A model generated the notes under the pieces. It worked only from the letters and a program-made list of their open reading frames with translations. It searched no databases and was not told where the DNA came from. The position numbers were made by a program, and so were the translations under genes. A stretch of 64,000 bases of DNA from CBFHOS01 sp965657645 (GTDB lineage Bacteria; Pseudomonadota; Alphaproteobacteria; Puniceispirillales; Puniceispirillaceae), in assembly GCA_965657645.1 (NCBI GenBank), contig CBFHOS010000001.1, forward strand, positions 252,623-316,622. Direction: 5' to 3'. How positions within the stretch are numbered: position 1 is the first letter of the stretch; each line of letters opens with the position of its first letter. Positions 32,988 to 42,150 of this stretch are shown piece by piece.

Positions 32988-33578
32988 TTAGGAAGATGTT
33001 GGTCTGTCTTCGTCGCCGCTTAGTGATTTTTTTATAAGGTCATAGGCCAGATTGATATCTTTTAACCGTTCTTCGGCGCTGGCGTCACCCCCATTTCTGT
33101 CTGGGTGATTTTCCTTTGCCAATTGCTTGTATTTCTTTTTGACCGCCTCGAGATCGGCGACCGGTTCCATTTGCATTACTTTCCATGCTTTCATCTCGCC
33201 GGGGGCCATTTTTGACTGACGACGTTCTTTTTCACGATTCTCGAAGTTAAACAGTCCTAGCGTATCGTCAAACAAATCTTCACTCGCCTGTCCGGTGGCG
33301 AATTTCCAGCTTGGACGCTCCCACGTCACGCCGCGCCTGATCTCCGCTTCTAACGCCGCGCCTTGCAGGCCTTCATAGTAATTCCATGATTTGTTATAGG
33401 CCCGCACATGCTCCATGCAGAACCATAGATAATCGCGCAGGGCGTCGCGTGATTTAGGGGCAGGATACAACCCCTCAGACCGGCATCCATCGGCCGCGCA
33501 CAGCTTCATTTCAACCGCTGGCTCGTCACTTTCGGACAGATTTTCTGGTGTATTGGGGCGTTTCATAATAGGATCCAT
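32988..33578 (-). CDS. DnaJ-domain protein next to cobST
   Basis: A 196-residue cytosolic protein with a J-domain at its C-terminus (residues ~130-190): KKKYKQLAKENHPDRNGGD contains the HPD motif needed to stimulate DnaK. The N-terminal part carries CRSEGLYPAPKSRDALRDYLWFCMEHVRAYN, with cysteines and a histidine that could bind metal. The order DnaJ-like, cobS, cobT and a divergent bolA is conserved in alphaproteobacteria. It may assist chelatase assembly (inference). ATG 33578 has AAGGCGAG upstream; 33566 is an alternative. Confidence 0.87.
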   Translation of the reverse strand: MDPIMKRPNTPENLSESDEPAVEMKLCAADGCRSEGLYPAPKSRDALRDYLWFCMEHVRAYNKSWNYYEGLQGAALEAEIRRGVTWERPSWKFATGQASEDLFDDTLGLFNFENREKERRQSKMAPGEMKAWKVMQMEPVADLEAVKKKYKQLAKENHPDRNGGDASAEERLKDINLAYDLIKKSLSGDEDRPTSS

Positions 33579-33655
33579 CTCGCCTTTCTGCCGGTTGCAG
33601 ATTATTCATCCCCTGCCTGAGCAGATCGTTCATCCCCTTATTTAGGAGATACCAT

Positions 33656-33913
33656 ATGACGCGCGCCGATTCCATAGCGGCAAAGCTAAAAACTGCCCTC
33701 ACCCCTGAATTTCTAGATGTTCAGGATGTCAGTCATCACCATGCTGGACATGCGGGTTGGCGCGAGGGTGGCGGCACTCATTTCGAGGTTACAATAAAGG
33801 CATCCTGCTTTGCGGGCCTCTCGCGGGTGCAACAGCATCGCCGGGTAAACCAAGTGCTAGCCGAGGATTTGGCGAATGGCGTGCATGCGCTGGAGCTGCA
33901 TCTAAGCGCCTGA
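33656..33913 (+). CDS. bolA: BolA family protein
   Basis: An 85-residue BolA-fold protein with SHHHAGHAGWREGGGTHFEV, the histidine-rich loop and class signature, and RVQQHRRVNQVLAEDLANGVHALEL, the helix-turn segment. BolA proteins partner with monothiol glutaredoxins in iron-sulfur handling and regulation. Divergent from the DnaJ-like gene. Ribosome-binding site TAGGAG upstream of ATG 33656. Confidence 0.93.
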   Translation: MTRADSIAAKLKTALTPEFLDVQDVSHHHAGHAGWREGGGTHFEVTIKASCFAGLSRVQQHRRVNQVLAEDLANGVHALELHLSA

Positions 33914-33929
33914 TCGGGGGCGCAATTTG

Positions 33930-34499
33930 CTAGTCGGTTGCATAGGCAACACAGCTATTTGCCAAGGCGTCTTCGCGCATACCATCCGCGCCACTGCCAT
34001 CGTCGGGTGCGCCATTATCACGCATGATTCGCCGTTGCCGCGCGGCCTCACCAAAGCGCGTTTGATAGGCAATTGTTGCGACTGGCCCTAATAATTCGGT
34101 GATGTGCGTACAGCCATGCCGCCCGCCAATGGCCGCGGCAACCTTGCGCCGCCATCCCGGACCGATTTGCAGGCCAACCAGATTGTCAAAAATATCGTTT
34201 GCCGTCGGACAGATCGCATAAGGTCCGGCAAGGGTAACCGCCTCGGCCGCGACAATCTCTAAATCTGGTGTAATGGTAATGCGGATTTTCATATGGTGGA
34301 CAGGGCTATCAGGGGTGATTTGTCCCCTGAATTCGCTATCGAACGCATAGGTTTTATGGTCGGTCAATTCACCTTCGATGTCATAATTGCCATCAATGCG
34401 GACAAAACCATTCACTGCTATGCGGCGATTGTGAACCTCTTCGCGCTCTGCTGGTGGGCTAAGGTCTGTTGGGTGATTGTCACCATAAATCGGGTCCAT
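33930..34499 (-). CDS. DUF2889 protein
   Basis: A 189-residue cytosolic protein matching DUF2889: it starts with a rearranged ribbon FVRIDGNYDIEGELTDHKTY, followed by HHMKIRITITPDLEIV, and has GGRHGCTHITELLGPVATIA near the C-terminus with conserved cysteine and histidines. Function is unknown; other DUF2889 genes lie near catabolic or metal-related genes. ATG 34499 has AAAAGGA upstream. It lies convergent with bolA and downstream of the CorC-like gene. Confidence 0.83.
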   Translation of the reverse strand: MDPIYGDNHPTDLSPPAEREEVHNRRIAVNGFVRIDGNYDIEGELTDHKTYAFDSEFRGQITPDSPVHHMKIRITITPDLEIVAAEAVTLAGPYAICPTANDIFDNLVGLQIGPGWRRKVAAAIGGRHGCTHITELLGPVATIAYQTRFGEAARQRRIMRDNGAPDDGSGADGMREDALANSCVAYATD

Positions 34500-34524
34500 G
34501 TTGGTGTCCTTTTATAGGTCCATT

Positions 34525-35796
34525 TCAGGTGTCGGATGTTGTCCAAAGGCGAATGCTAGTCAACCGGTTGCCGCTCTTTTTCAAGATACGAAAACGGATG
34601 TTGTGAAAGCGGAATTCCTGCCCGGGACTTGGGATTGTTCGGCTCTCAAATAGCACCAATCCGGCCAAGGTAGAGGCGCCCTCATCGGGCAATTGCCATC
34701 CAAGGGCGCGGTTCAAATCACGAATGGTCACGCCGCCATCAACAATCCAAGACCCATCGGCCTGTGCGCTCAATCCGACAAGGTCGATATCATGCTCATC
34801 GTCAATATCGCCGACGATTTCCTCTAGAATATCCTCAAGCGTCACAATGCCCTGCAAGTCACCATATTCATCAACCACCACGGCAAAATGCTCGCGGCGG
34901 TTACGAAACGACTGCAATTGATCGAATAGCAATGTGGTTTCCGGAATGAAATAAGGTTCGGTTGCGATGTTCTGGACATTAACCATAGATTTGACCGTGG
35001 GTTTCTCACCAGCCTCAAAACTGCCAATAGCCCGCAGCAAATCCTTTACATGCAGAACGCCAATAATATTGTCCGGATTTCCTGAATAGATCGGATGGCG
35101 CGTATGCGGTGATTCCAGCACATTATGCAATATCACCTCAAGATCATCATCGGCATTCACCATGTTTACACCGGCGCGGTGAGTCATGATTTCTTCAACC
35201 GAAATTTCGTTCAGATCCAATACCGAGGATAGCATCGCCTGGGTTTCGCGGTTATCCGCATCACCATCGGCACCATGCAATTCGATCATCCCGCGCAACT
35301 CTTCCTCGCGGCTATTATCTTCGGTGTCTTCCGCTCTGATCAGGCGGCTAGCAATAAAGCGCAGGGCAATAGCAAGCGGGCTTAAGATCACCACCACAAC
35401 CCGCACCGCCGGCGCAATGGCCAATGCATAGCGATCGGAAAAAGTGAAGGCATAGGTCTTTGGCATGACTTCGGCAAAAATCACCAACACCACTGTCATG
35501 GTGAGCGTCGCCCAAAGCAGACCGGATTCATTGAATAGCGATATCGCCAACGATGTTGCCAAAGCCGAGGCAATGACATTGACCGCGTTATTACCAATCA
35601 AGATCGCCCCGATTAGCCCCTCACGATCGGCGCGCAAACGTTCAACCAGTAACGCCCGCCGGTTGCCCTTGCTGGCCAATTGGCGCATGCGGGCATCAGA
35701 AGCGGCAGTAAGCGCGGTTTCAGCGCTGGAGAAAAACGCCGAGGCGATAATCAATAGTAATATTGTGGCGGCGATCCACCATAAATCAGCACTCAT
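34525..35796 (-). CDS. HlyC/CorC (CNNM) family transporter
   Basis: A 423-residue inner-membrane protein. An N-terminal DUF21 membrane domain (three to four helices; SAFFSSAETALTAASD near residue 20) is followed by two CBS domains (IMTHRAGVNMVNADD; VDEYGDLQGIVTLEDILEEIVGDI) and a C-terminal CorC/HlyC domain. The family exports or regulates Mg2+/Co2+; older names call it hemolysin. The start codon overlaps the aroB stop, so it is coupled to aroK-aroB, an operon order seen in other alphaproteobacteria. Confidence 0.92.
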   Translation of the reverse strand: MSADLWWIAATILLLIIASAFFSSAETALTAASDARMRQLASKGNRRALLVERLRADREGLIGAILIGNNAVNVIASALATSLAISLFNESGLLWATLTMTVVLVIFAEVMPKTYAFTFSDRYALAIAPAVRVVVVILSPLAIALRFIASRLIRAEDTEDNSREEELRGMIELHGADGDADNRETQAMLSSVLDLNEISVEEIMTHRAGVNMVNADDDLEVILHNVLESPHTRHPIYSGNPDNIIGVLHVKDLLRAIGSFEAGEKPTVKSMVNVQNIATEPYFIPETTLLFDQLQSFRNRREHFAVVVDEYGDLQGIVTLEDILEEIVGDIDDEHDIDLVGLSAQADGSWIVDGGVTIRDLNRALGWQLPDEGASTLAGLVLFESRTIPSPGQEFRFHNIRFRILKKSGNRLTSIRLWTTSDT

Positions 35797-36923
35797 TATC
35801 GACTGGCCTCGATCACATCATGGACGGCCGCAATCGGCACATCACCGGTAACAAAAGCGTCACCAATGGCGCGGACAAGGACAAACCGCATCTCGCCATC
35901 CAGAACTTTTTTATCTTTCCGCATATGCGCAACCAATGTGTCGGCAGGTGCGCTACCCGCCGGAATTGTCGCCAAACCAGCTGGCAATCCATGCGCCAAA
36001 AGATGAGATTTCGCGGCGCCAGCATCACCCTTGTCACATAAGCCAAGATGCGCCGATAGATCAAAGGCAAGCCCCATACCGGCGGCAACCGCCTCGCCGT
36101 GCAATAGGCGGCCATCATAATGCGCCTCAGCCTCGAAGGCATGGGCAAAGGTATGACCAAGATTGAGCAGGGCGCGTGTGTCCTTTTCACGCTCATCAGC
36201 CTCGACAATACGCGCTTTGGCGGCGCATGAAGTGGTGATGGCATGGGCCAGTTCTTGCGGTTGACGGGCTAGGACCGCGGCACCATTTGTCTCTAGCCAG
36301 TTGAAAAACGCAGCATCCCCAAGTAAGCCATATTTGACGATCTCGGCATAGCCCGCACGCAATTCGCGCTCTGGCAGGCTAGCCAGCGCGGTGCTATCTG
36401 CAAGAACGGCTTTGGGCTGATAAAACGCGCCGATAAGGTTTTTACCGCTGGCCGCATTGACCCCAGTTTTACCACCAACCGAGCTATCAACCTGTGCCAA
36501 AAGCGATGTTGGCACTTGGATAAAATCAACCCCGCGCAATAGGCTGGCGGCGGCAAACCCAACCAAATCACCGATCACCCCACCGCCAAGTGCGATGATC
36601 ATGACCCCGCGATCAACGCCGAGTTCTAGGATGTCATCGAGCAATTTTGCCAGAACGGCCATGCTCTTACTGGCTTCGCCAGCGGCTACAATAATACTGT
36701 CACAGCGACGGCTCACCGGTGTTAAGCTAGCCTCGAGCGTATGCAGATGATGCGTTGCAACATTGCTGTCGGTCACAATGATAATCTGTCTGCCAGCAAC
36801 AAGATCGCCCAGATGCCGGGCGGCATTGGTGATTAGATCGGGGCCGATCACTATGTCATAAGCGCGCTCGCCAAGCCCAACCCGCAATGTAGAGGCCCCT
36901 GATGATGAAATGTCTGTAATCAT
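35796..36923 (-). CDS. aroB: 3-dehydroquinate synthase
   Basis: Second enzyme of the shikimate pathway: NAD- and Zn/Co-dependent cyclisation of DAHP, 375 residues. NAD-site text is IALGGGVIGDLVGFAAASLLRG; VPTSLLAQVDSSVGGKTGVN carries the catalytic lysine region; metal-ligand histidines are in LLNLGHTFAHAFE and RLLHGEAVAAGM. Lies 8 bp after aroK and overlaps the next gene. Confidence 0.97.
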   Translation of the reverse strand: MITDISSSGASTLRVGLGERAYDIVIGPDLITNAARHLGDLVAGRQIIIVTDSNVATHHLHTLEASLTPVSRRCDSIIVAAGEASKSMAVLAKLLDDILELGVDRGVMIIALGGGVIGDLVGFAAASLLRGVDFIQVPTSLLAQVDSSVGGKTGVNAASGKNLIGAFYQPKAVLADSTALASLPERELRAGYAEIVKYGLLGDAAFFNWLETNGAAVLARQPQELAHAITTSCAAKARIVEADEREKDTRALLNLGHTFAHAFEAEAHYDGRLLHGEAVAAGMGLAFDLSAHLGLCDKGDAGAAKSHLLAHGLPAGLATIPAGSAPADTLVAHMRKDKKVLDGEMRFVLVRAIGDAFVTGDVPIAAVHDVIEASR

Positions 36924-36931
36924 GATGGTAC

Positions 36932-37525
36932 CTATGTTAGCGGCAAATGATCGTCAAGAGAAGCTATCAATGCATCAAGCGCTTTGGCACCGGACAATCC
37001 GTTAGTGTTAAGATGGATATGCGCCCGCCCATAATACGACTTACGTTCGTCAATCAGGCGCTCCAGCGTGGCTAGTGGATCGCCTGTTGCCAATAATGGC
37101 CGACCGTTTGTTGATCCAATACGGGCAAGCAGGGTCTTTGCGCTTGCCTGTAGCCAGACCATGATCGTTTGCTCTTGCAGAATTTCAGCCGAGCTTTCAT
37201 GACAGGGCGCACCGCCGCCGGTTGCTATAACCATTTGCCCGCCGCCCGCCAGCTCGGCAATGGCTCTTCGTTCGATGTCACGGAATTTTTCCTCACCGCC
37301 AATATCAAAAATGTCGGTGATTGAAATACCGGCCTTTTCCTCGACCAACACATCGCTATCGGCAAAGGGAATGTCCAGCTTTTGCGCCAATTTACGCCCA
37401 AGCATCGATTTACCACTGCCCATTAACCCAACCAATGCAATTGGCCGGTCGATGCGCTCACGCACAGACCGGATATGCGTTCGGCTCCGGCTGTTGGGGT
37501 TAGGGGTAGAGGCTTTGTCGGACAT
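36932..37525 (-). CDS. aroK: Shikimate kinase
   Basis: ATP-dependent phosphorylation of shikimate, 197 residues. Walker A is LVGLMGSGKSMLGRKLA near residue 30; the shikimate site shows FADSDVLVEEKAG and EEKFRDIERRAIAEL; GGGAPC is the third conserved motif. The first ~25 residues are a polar extension. First gene of the aroK-aroB-corC-like operon, divergent from the small membrane peptide gene. Confidence 0.96.
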   Translation of the reverse strand: MSDKASTPNPNSRSRTHIRSVRERIDRPIALVGLMGSGKSMLGRKLAQKLDIPFADSDVLVEEKAGISITDIFDIGGEEKFRDIERRAIAELAGGGQMVIATGGGAPCHESSAEILQEQTIMVWLQASAKTLLARIGSTNGRPLLATGDPLATLERLIDERKSYYGRAHIHLNTNGLSGAKALDALIASLDDHLPLT

Positions 37526-37804
37526 GCGGTGCTTTCACATTAAAAACAATCGGGTTTGGCGGGATTATGGTGCGCCGCCATGATACGCATGACTGGCCGC
37601 GAGGGGAATAGAATTTGCCGACAATATCGTAAAATCGATGGCGGTGGATAAATACGTTCAACGAGGGTAGAAAAATTGCCCTATTCCAGACATAATCTTC
37701 GCCTAGACAATCTTAACGATTAATTCGCCTTGGTGGCGCATACACTAACGGTTCTCTCCAACGCGATGGAGCAAAGCCACAATAAGGTGAAGAGCGAGGA
37801 TAAC

Positions 37805-37942
37805 ATGAATCGGTTTGGTATTTTGGTTGTTGTTTTTGCGGGCCTTGCGGCCACCGGTCTCATTGTGCTGTCGAGTTGGGAAATTCCGGCCCCGACAGTC
37901 GCCGTTAATAAGGTTGTCCCAGATGAAAATCTCCCCAAATAG
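37805..37942 (+). CDS. 45-residue predicted single-pass membrane peptide
   Basis: A small ORF from ATG 37805 with a GAGG ribosome-binding site 7 bases upstream. It encodes a hydrophobic segment of about 20 residues (FGILVVVFAGLAATGLIVL) after a 3-residue start and a short polar tail ending PDENLPK. The last 20 bases overlap the start of the large exported protein gene, which would couple their translation. I do not recognise a family. Good codon frame and a clean ribosome-binding site support it, but its size leaves doubt. Confidence 0.6.
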   Translation: MNRFGILVVVFAGLAATGLIVLSSWEIPAPTVAVNKVVPDENLPK

Positions 37943-40157
37943 TTCAAAAACCGTCTTGAGTAGTTTCGCCGCCGTGACAGTCTTCGGGATTGTCGCGCTT
38001 GGACTGTTTGCTGTGACGGCGCCTTCTGCCAATGCCCAGCGCGCGGATAATCAGGATAAACCGCTGAGTCTAATCACTGAAGACGCCGCCACCGAAACGG
38101 GGCCAGAGACGGGGCCAGAGACGGGGCCAGAGACGGGGCCAGCGCCCGTACCCACGCCGGGTGTTATTGACCTGATGGCGGCGGATAATGGTTCGCCGGC
38201 GGTGTTCAACGATAGCGCCGATATTGCGCCAAGTATTGATGATAACAGAACCGGTACCACAGAAGTGGATACAACAGACACGGACACAGAAAGCGGCGCG
38301 ACAAGTGGCGCAGCTTTATCGTCCAGCACCACAACCGGCGCCTCGGTTGTTTTGGGCCGGCGCAATGTTTCGGATGTCGGGCTGGCCGCGATTGGCGTTA
38401 GCGAAGATGATGAAACCGCCGCACCGACGACGTTAGATAGCCTGATCTGGCGCGGTACATCGGCGACTACCGCCAGCCAATTGCTGGAAAAAGGTGTCGT
38501 AACGAGTAAATCACCAACTTTATCGGCGCTTTCCTATCAAACTGTTGCCCGCCAATCTGTGCCGCCAACAGGGGCCAACATTGTCGCGCGTGATTTGGTA
38601 GAGGCCCGTCTTGGCTGGCTCGCCAGTGCAGGGCGCTCGAATGATCTGGCGGTTATCGCAGAACAATTGCCGCAAGATGAACAATGGGTCGATTGGAAAA
38701 AATGGCTGGTCCAGCACCAATTGATGTTGCGCCGTGATGAAGATGCCTGCCGCACCGTTAGCTATCAGGTAAGCCAGACATTTGATCCGTTCTGGCACAA
38801 GACCAAGGTGATCTGTTCGATTGTCGAGGGCAATCTGGGCGGGGCGCGGTTTGGCGCTGATATTCTAGAGGCGAGTGGGGTCGAAGATCCGGCGTTCTTT
38901 GCATTGGTGAATGACATGCTGAACGGCACCAAGACAGCCGAGATTGACCCAGCCTCCCTAGGCACAATTCACATAACATTGATGGATGCGGCACATCATG
39001 AAATCCCGCTTGAGGGTATGGCAATATTGCCGCCGGAAATGGCGCAAAGCACAGTGGCCCTGCGGTATCTTGGTCCTGATGCGCGGATGCTATCGACCTT
39101 TAATGCGTTAAATCTTGGTTTGATTGACGCTGAACAGGCGGCCAAGCTATGGCGCAATATTGCCGTGGATGCATTGCCGGCGGAACCCGCTCTTGCCCGC
39201 CATGTTGGTGCGCCAGACGGTTTGACCACTGCGATGGCATGGCGTGCGTTGGATGCGGAACAATCGGCCAAACGATTGCCGCTAATCGCCGCCGCGATGG
39301 ATGTCGATCTGGCAAACGGCAATGGTAGCTTTATGCGCTTGCTCTACACAGAGCTTGCCCAGGCTGGCATAGGGTTTGATCAGGTTGAGCGTACCCTTAG
39401 CGAAGACCAGAGCGATGCGGCGGGTAAAATTGCGCTATTATTGGCGCTTGGCAATCCGAATGCGCCGGACCTTCCGATGTCATTTCCCGCCTTTGCATAT
39501 GCCCTGAATGCCGCAAAAATCCTGTCGAGCCTAGAGGGTGATAGCTGGCGCAATGGTGATCTTGCGGCGGCCAATCAATGGCATTTGATGCCAGTGCTAG
39601 AGGCTGCTGGCATGGTTGCGGATCAGAGCGAATGGCTGGATCAGGCGTTTGCCGAGCCGGTTGTATCAGGCGAAAGCGTATCTTTATCGCCGTTATTATT
39701 GCGGGCCATCCAGCAAGCATCAGAAAAGCGCCGTGTTGCCGAGACTATTTTGCTGGCGAATTGGCTGTTTGGTGATTTACCGCTGGCGAAAATCAATACG
39801 CATGATGCGGCCGTGGTGATTACCGCATTGAACGATATTGGCCAGAATGCCGCCGCCAACGCCCTTGTCCGTGAATTGGTCATTGCGCATTTGCTCGCCA
39901 ATACTGGCGGGGCCGATATGTCGGCCAGCACCGGCGCATGGATCTTCCCGGTGAGCACGCCGGCAACGTCATCAGCGAGCGACCAGCCAGAAGATGGCAC
40001 ACAGGATGTTTCGGAAGAGGGTGCGGATGCGGTGGATAATGCCACAACCGAGCCAGCCGATGCCGATAACAGCACCGGATCAGATCCTGATAACACTAGC
40101 CTGACCAGTGATGCGCCATCGCTGGATGGCGAGCCGGATAATGGCAGCCAAAGCTAA
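37923..40157 (+). CDS. Large exported protein of unknown function
   Basis: A 744-residue protein with a Sec-type signal peptide (basic start, hydrophobic core FAAVTVFGIVALGLFAV, cleavage near ANA-Q about residue 39). Then come an acidic, T/E/D-rich stretch with TGPE repeats (from a 12-base tandem repeat), a long helical, alanine-rich middle with helix-repeat character (for example QLPQDEQWVDWKKWLVQHQLM), and an acidic tail. Two cysteines ~21 residues apart (ACRTVSYQ, VICSIVEG) could pair in the periplasm. A protein of this sort between aroK and xerD occurs in other alphaproteobacteria; role unknown. It overlaps xerD by 17 bp. Confidence 0.8.
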   Translation: MKISPNSSKTVLSSFAAVTVFGIVALGLFAVTAPSANAQRADNQDKPLSLITEDAATETGPETGPETGPETGPAPVPTPGVIDLMAADNGSPAVFNDSADIAPSIDDNRTGTTEVDTTDTDTESGATSGAALSSSTTTGASVVLGRRNVSDVGLAAIGVSEDDETAAPTTLDSLIWRGTSATTASQLLEKGVVTSKSPTLSALSYQTVARQSVPPTGANIVARDLVEARLGWLASAGRSNDLAVIAEQLPQDEQWVDWKKWLVQHQLMLRRDEDACRTVSYQVSQTFDPFWHKTKVICSIVEGNLGGARFGADILEASGVEDPAFFALVNDMLNGTKTAEIDPASLGTIHITLMDAAHHEIPLEGMAILPPEMAQSTVALRYLGPDARMLSTFNALNLGLIDAEQAAKLWRNIAVDALPAEPALARHVGAPDGLTTAMAWRALDAEQSAKRLPLIAAAMDVDLANGNGSFMRLLYTELAQAGIGFDQVERTLSEDQSDAAGKIALLLALGNPNAPDLPMSFPAFAYALNAAKILSSLEGDSWRNGDLAAANQWHLMPVLEAAGMVADQSEWLDQAFAEPVVSGESVSLSPLLLRAIQQASEKRRVAETILLANWLFGDLPLAKINTHDAAVVITALNDIGQNAAANALVRELVIAHLLANTGGADMSASTGAWIFPVSTPATSSASDQPEDGTQDVSEEGADAVDNATTEPADADNSTGSDPDNTSLTSDAPSLDGEPDNGSQS
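38097..38144 (+). repeat. 12-bp tandem repeat, four copies, in-frame
   Basis: Four units of ACGGGGCCAGAG (the last ends AGCG) encoding TGPE repeats just after the signal peptide of the large exported protein. Three copies are identical, which points to recent expansion or strong gene conversion. Confidence 0.95.
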
Positions 40158-41106
40158 AAAGCCACCTGCTGGCACGCCCAAATTATCTAAAAATGCGCCT
40201 CCAGATCCGCATATTGAGGGGTTTCTTCAGGCAATGTCTGCCGATCGTGCGCTTGCCCAGAACAGCATCGCCGCCTATCGCCGTGACCTAGACGACAGCA
40301 ACGCCTTTATAAAGGCCCATCGTCATAATCTTATTGATTGCACCAGTGATGATTTGCGCGGTTTGTTATCCGAGTGGCAACAGCGCGGATTATCGGCGCG
40401 TTCGGTGGCCCGCCGTCTAAGCGCGCTTCGTCAATTCATGGCGTGGTTGGTGGAAGAGCGTATCCGCGACGATAATCCAACGCGCTGGATCGATAATCCA
40501 AAATTACCAGCGCCCTTGCCAAAGCATCTATCCGAGCGTGAGGTCGTGGCATTGATCGCCGCCGCCGGTCAATTGACGCCGTTACCAGCGGCATTGCAGG
40601 CAGTGGCCCTGTTGGAAATTCTCTATGCCACCGGATTGCGCGTATCGGAATTGATGGCGTTGACGGTCGATCAATTCCGCCGGTCACCAGACAGCATTAT
40701 CGTCACTGGCAAGGGTGGCCGTGAGAGATTAATCCCGCTCGGCAATGCGGCCCGCACCGCGGCGTCTTTATGGCTAGAGGAACGTGACAAGACAAATCTT
40801 ACATCGCCCTTTATGTTTCCCGCCGGTGATGGCACCGCGCCTTTATCGCGCCAGCATTTCAGTGCGATGTTGAAAACGCTGGCCCGTACCGCTGGTATTC
40901 CGGTGGCGAATGTTAGCCCGCATGTTCTGCGTCATTCCTTTGCCACCCATATGCTGAATCGCGGCGCTGATCTTCGGAGTTTGCAAACATTGCTTGGCCA
41001 TGCCGATATTTCAACGACCCAGATTTATACAGCAACAAGGCCAGAACGGCTCGCCGGATTGGTCGCCGCGGCACATCCGCTTGCCAGCGATGGCCAAGAT
41101 GACTAA
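40141..41106 (+). CDS. xerD: Tyrosine recombinase XerD-type
   Basis: Site-specific recombinase that resolves chromosome dimers at dif with XerC, 321 residues. The N-terminal SAM-like core-binding domain spans residues ~25-110. Catalytic residues are in order: Arg in ILYATGLRVSELMAL, Lys in TGKGGRERLIPL, His-x-x-Arg in HVLRHSFATHML, His in LLGHADISTTQ and the nucleophile Tyr in QIYT. Start at ATG 40141 overlaps the previous gene. I assign XerD rather than XerC or integrase by length and location near accA; there is no other phage gene near. Confidence 0.9.
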   Translation: MAAKAKKPPAGTPKLSKNAPPDPHIEGFLQAMSADRALAQNSIAAYRRDLDDSNAFIKAHRHNLIDCTSDDLRGLLSEWQQRGLSARSVARRLSALRQFMAWLVEERIRDDNPTRWIDNPKLPAPLPKHLSEREVVALIAAAGQLTPLPAALQAVALLEILYATGLRVSELMALTVDQFRRSPDSIIVTGKGGRERLIPLGNAARTAASLWLEERDKTNLTSPFMFPAGDGTAPLSRQHFSAMLKTLARTAGIPVANVSPHVLRHSFATHMLNRGADLRSLQTLLGHADISTTQIYTATRPERLAGLVAAAHPLASDGQDD

Positions 41107-41158
41107 AATGCTGAGAATTCGCAATTTAACCGGGTTTAACCAGGAATAACGATCTGTG

Positions 41159-42115
41159 ATGAGACATTTTCTCGATTTTGAAAAGCCAATTGCCAATCTA
41201 GAGGGCAAAGTCGAAGAGCTTCGCCATATGAGCTCGGATGGTAGCATTAATATTGCTGATGAAATTGGCAAGCTCCAGACGCGAATAGAGCGTGAGCTAA
41301 AGCAGACCTATGAAAAGCTTGGTCCGTGGGAAAAAGTACAGGTTGCCCGCCACCCTGAACGCCCCCGCGTGAGTGCGATTTTCAACCAATTATTGACCGA
41401 TTTCACCCCCCTTGCTGGTGACCGGAATTACGCTGAAGACCATGCTGTTATCGGCGGAATGGCACGTTTTCGCGGCCAAGCCGTGATGGTTATGGGCACC
41501 GAAAAGGGCAGCAGCACCGAAGAGCGTATCAAGCGTAATTTCGGTATGGCGCGGCCTGAAGGCTATCGTAAAGCCACACGGTTGATGGAGCTTGCAGGCC
41601 GGTTTGATCTACCTGTGTTGAGCTTTGTTGATACTGCTGGTGCCTATCCTGGACGCGGTGCCGAGGAACGTGGTCAGGCCGAGGCCATTGCCACCTCTAT
41701 TCGGGCCTGTCTGCGCCTGCCGACCCCGATGGTGGCGGCAATTATTGGCGAAGGTGGATCGGGTGGTGCGATTGCGCTTGCCGCTGGTAATCGGGTGGTG
41801 ATGTATGAACATGCGATTTATTCGGTGATCTCGCCGGAGGGCTGTGCCTCGATCTTGTGGCGTAGCAGTGACCATGCCAAGGATGCCGCCGAAGCGTTGC
41901 GCATTACATCAGAACATATGATGCGCCTCGGCGTTATTGATGCGATTGTGCCAGAGCCATTGGGCGGTGCGCACCGTGACCAGAGGGTGGCGATCGAGAG
42001 CCTTGGCGAGGTTTGCTTTGAACAGCTTAAATCGATGCAGTCAATGGATAGCGCCGCGTTGATCGCTGATCGCCAAAACAAATATATCTCAATAGGTGAT
42101 AAAGGGCTGAACTAG
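41159..42115 (+). CDS. accA: Acetyl-CoA carboxylase carboxyltransferase subunit alpha
   Basis: Transfers carboxyl from biotin carrier to acetyl-CoA in fatty acid synthesis, together with AccD. The 318 residues start MRHFLDFEKPIANLEGKV-like text. GTEKGSSTEERIKRNFGMARPEGYRKA, FVDTAGAYPGRGAEERGQAEA and GEGGSGGAIALA are hallmarks (given here as separate motifs; GEGGSGGA is the oxyanion glycine run). ATG 41159 is preceded by an in-frame GTG at 41156. It follows xerD by 52 bp. Confidence 0.96.
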   Translation: MRHFLDFEKPIANLEGKVEELRHMSSDGSINIADEIGKLQTRIERELKQTYEKLGPWEKVQVARHPERPRVSAIFNQLLTDFTPLAGDRNYAEDHAVIGGMARFRGQAVMVMGTEKGSSTEERIKRNFGMARPEGYRKATRLMELAGRFDLPVLSFVDTAGAYPGRGAEERGQAEAIATSIRACLRLPTPMVAAIIGEGGSGGAIALAAGNRVVMYEHAIYSVISPEGCASILWRSSDHAKDAAEALRITSEHMMRLGVIDAIVPEPLGGAHRDQRVAIESLGEVCFEQLKSMQSMDSAALIADRQNKYISIGDKGLN

Positions 42116-42150
42116 TCATCAGGCTGATGACCTGCCCCCTACGGTCTCTT

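Noticed and set aside
40141..41106. Tyrosine recombinase as sign of a prophage or genomic island
   Set aside because: It is of XerD length, lies in a conserved housekeeping setting next to accA, and no phage genes, tRNA or att repeats are nearby.
1109..41180. Nearly identical starts of argF (1109) and accA (41156), both ATGAGACATTTTCTxGAT
   Set aside because: Both proteins naturally begin MRHFLD in this class, and the following codons differ, so it is chance plus shared codon choice rather than a mobile or regulatory repeat.
42115..42131. Hairpin GTCATCA-GGC-TGATGAC at the accA stop as a terminator
   Set aside because: The stem is good but no T-run follows, so an intrinsic terminator is not supported.
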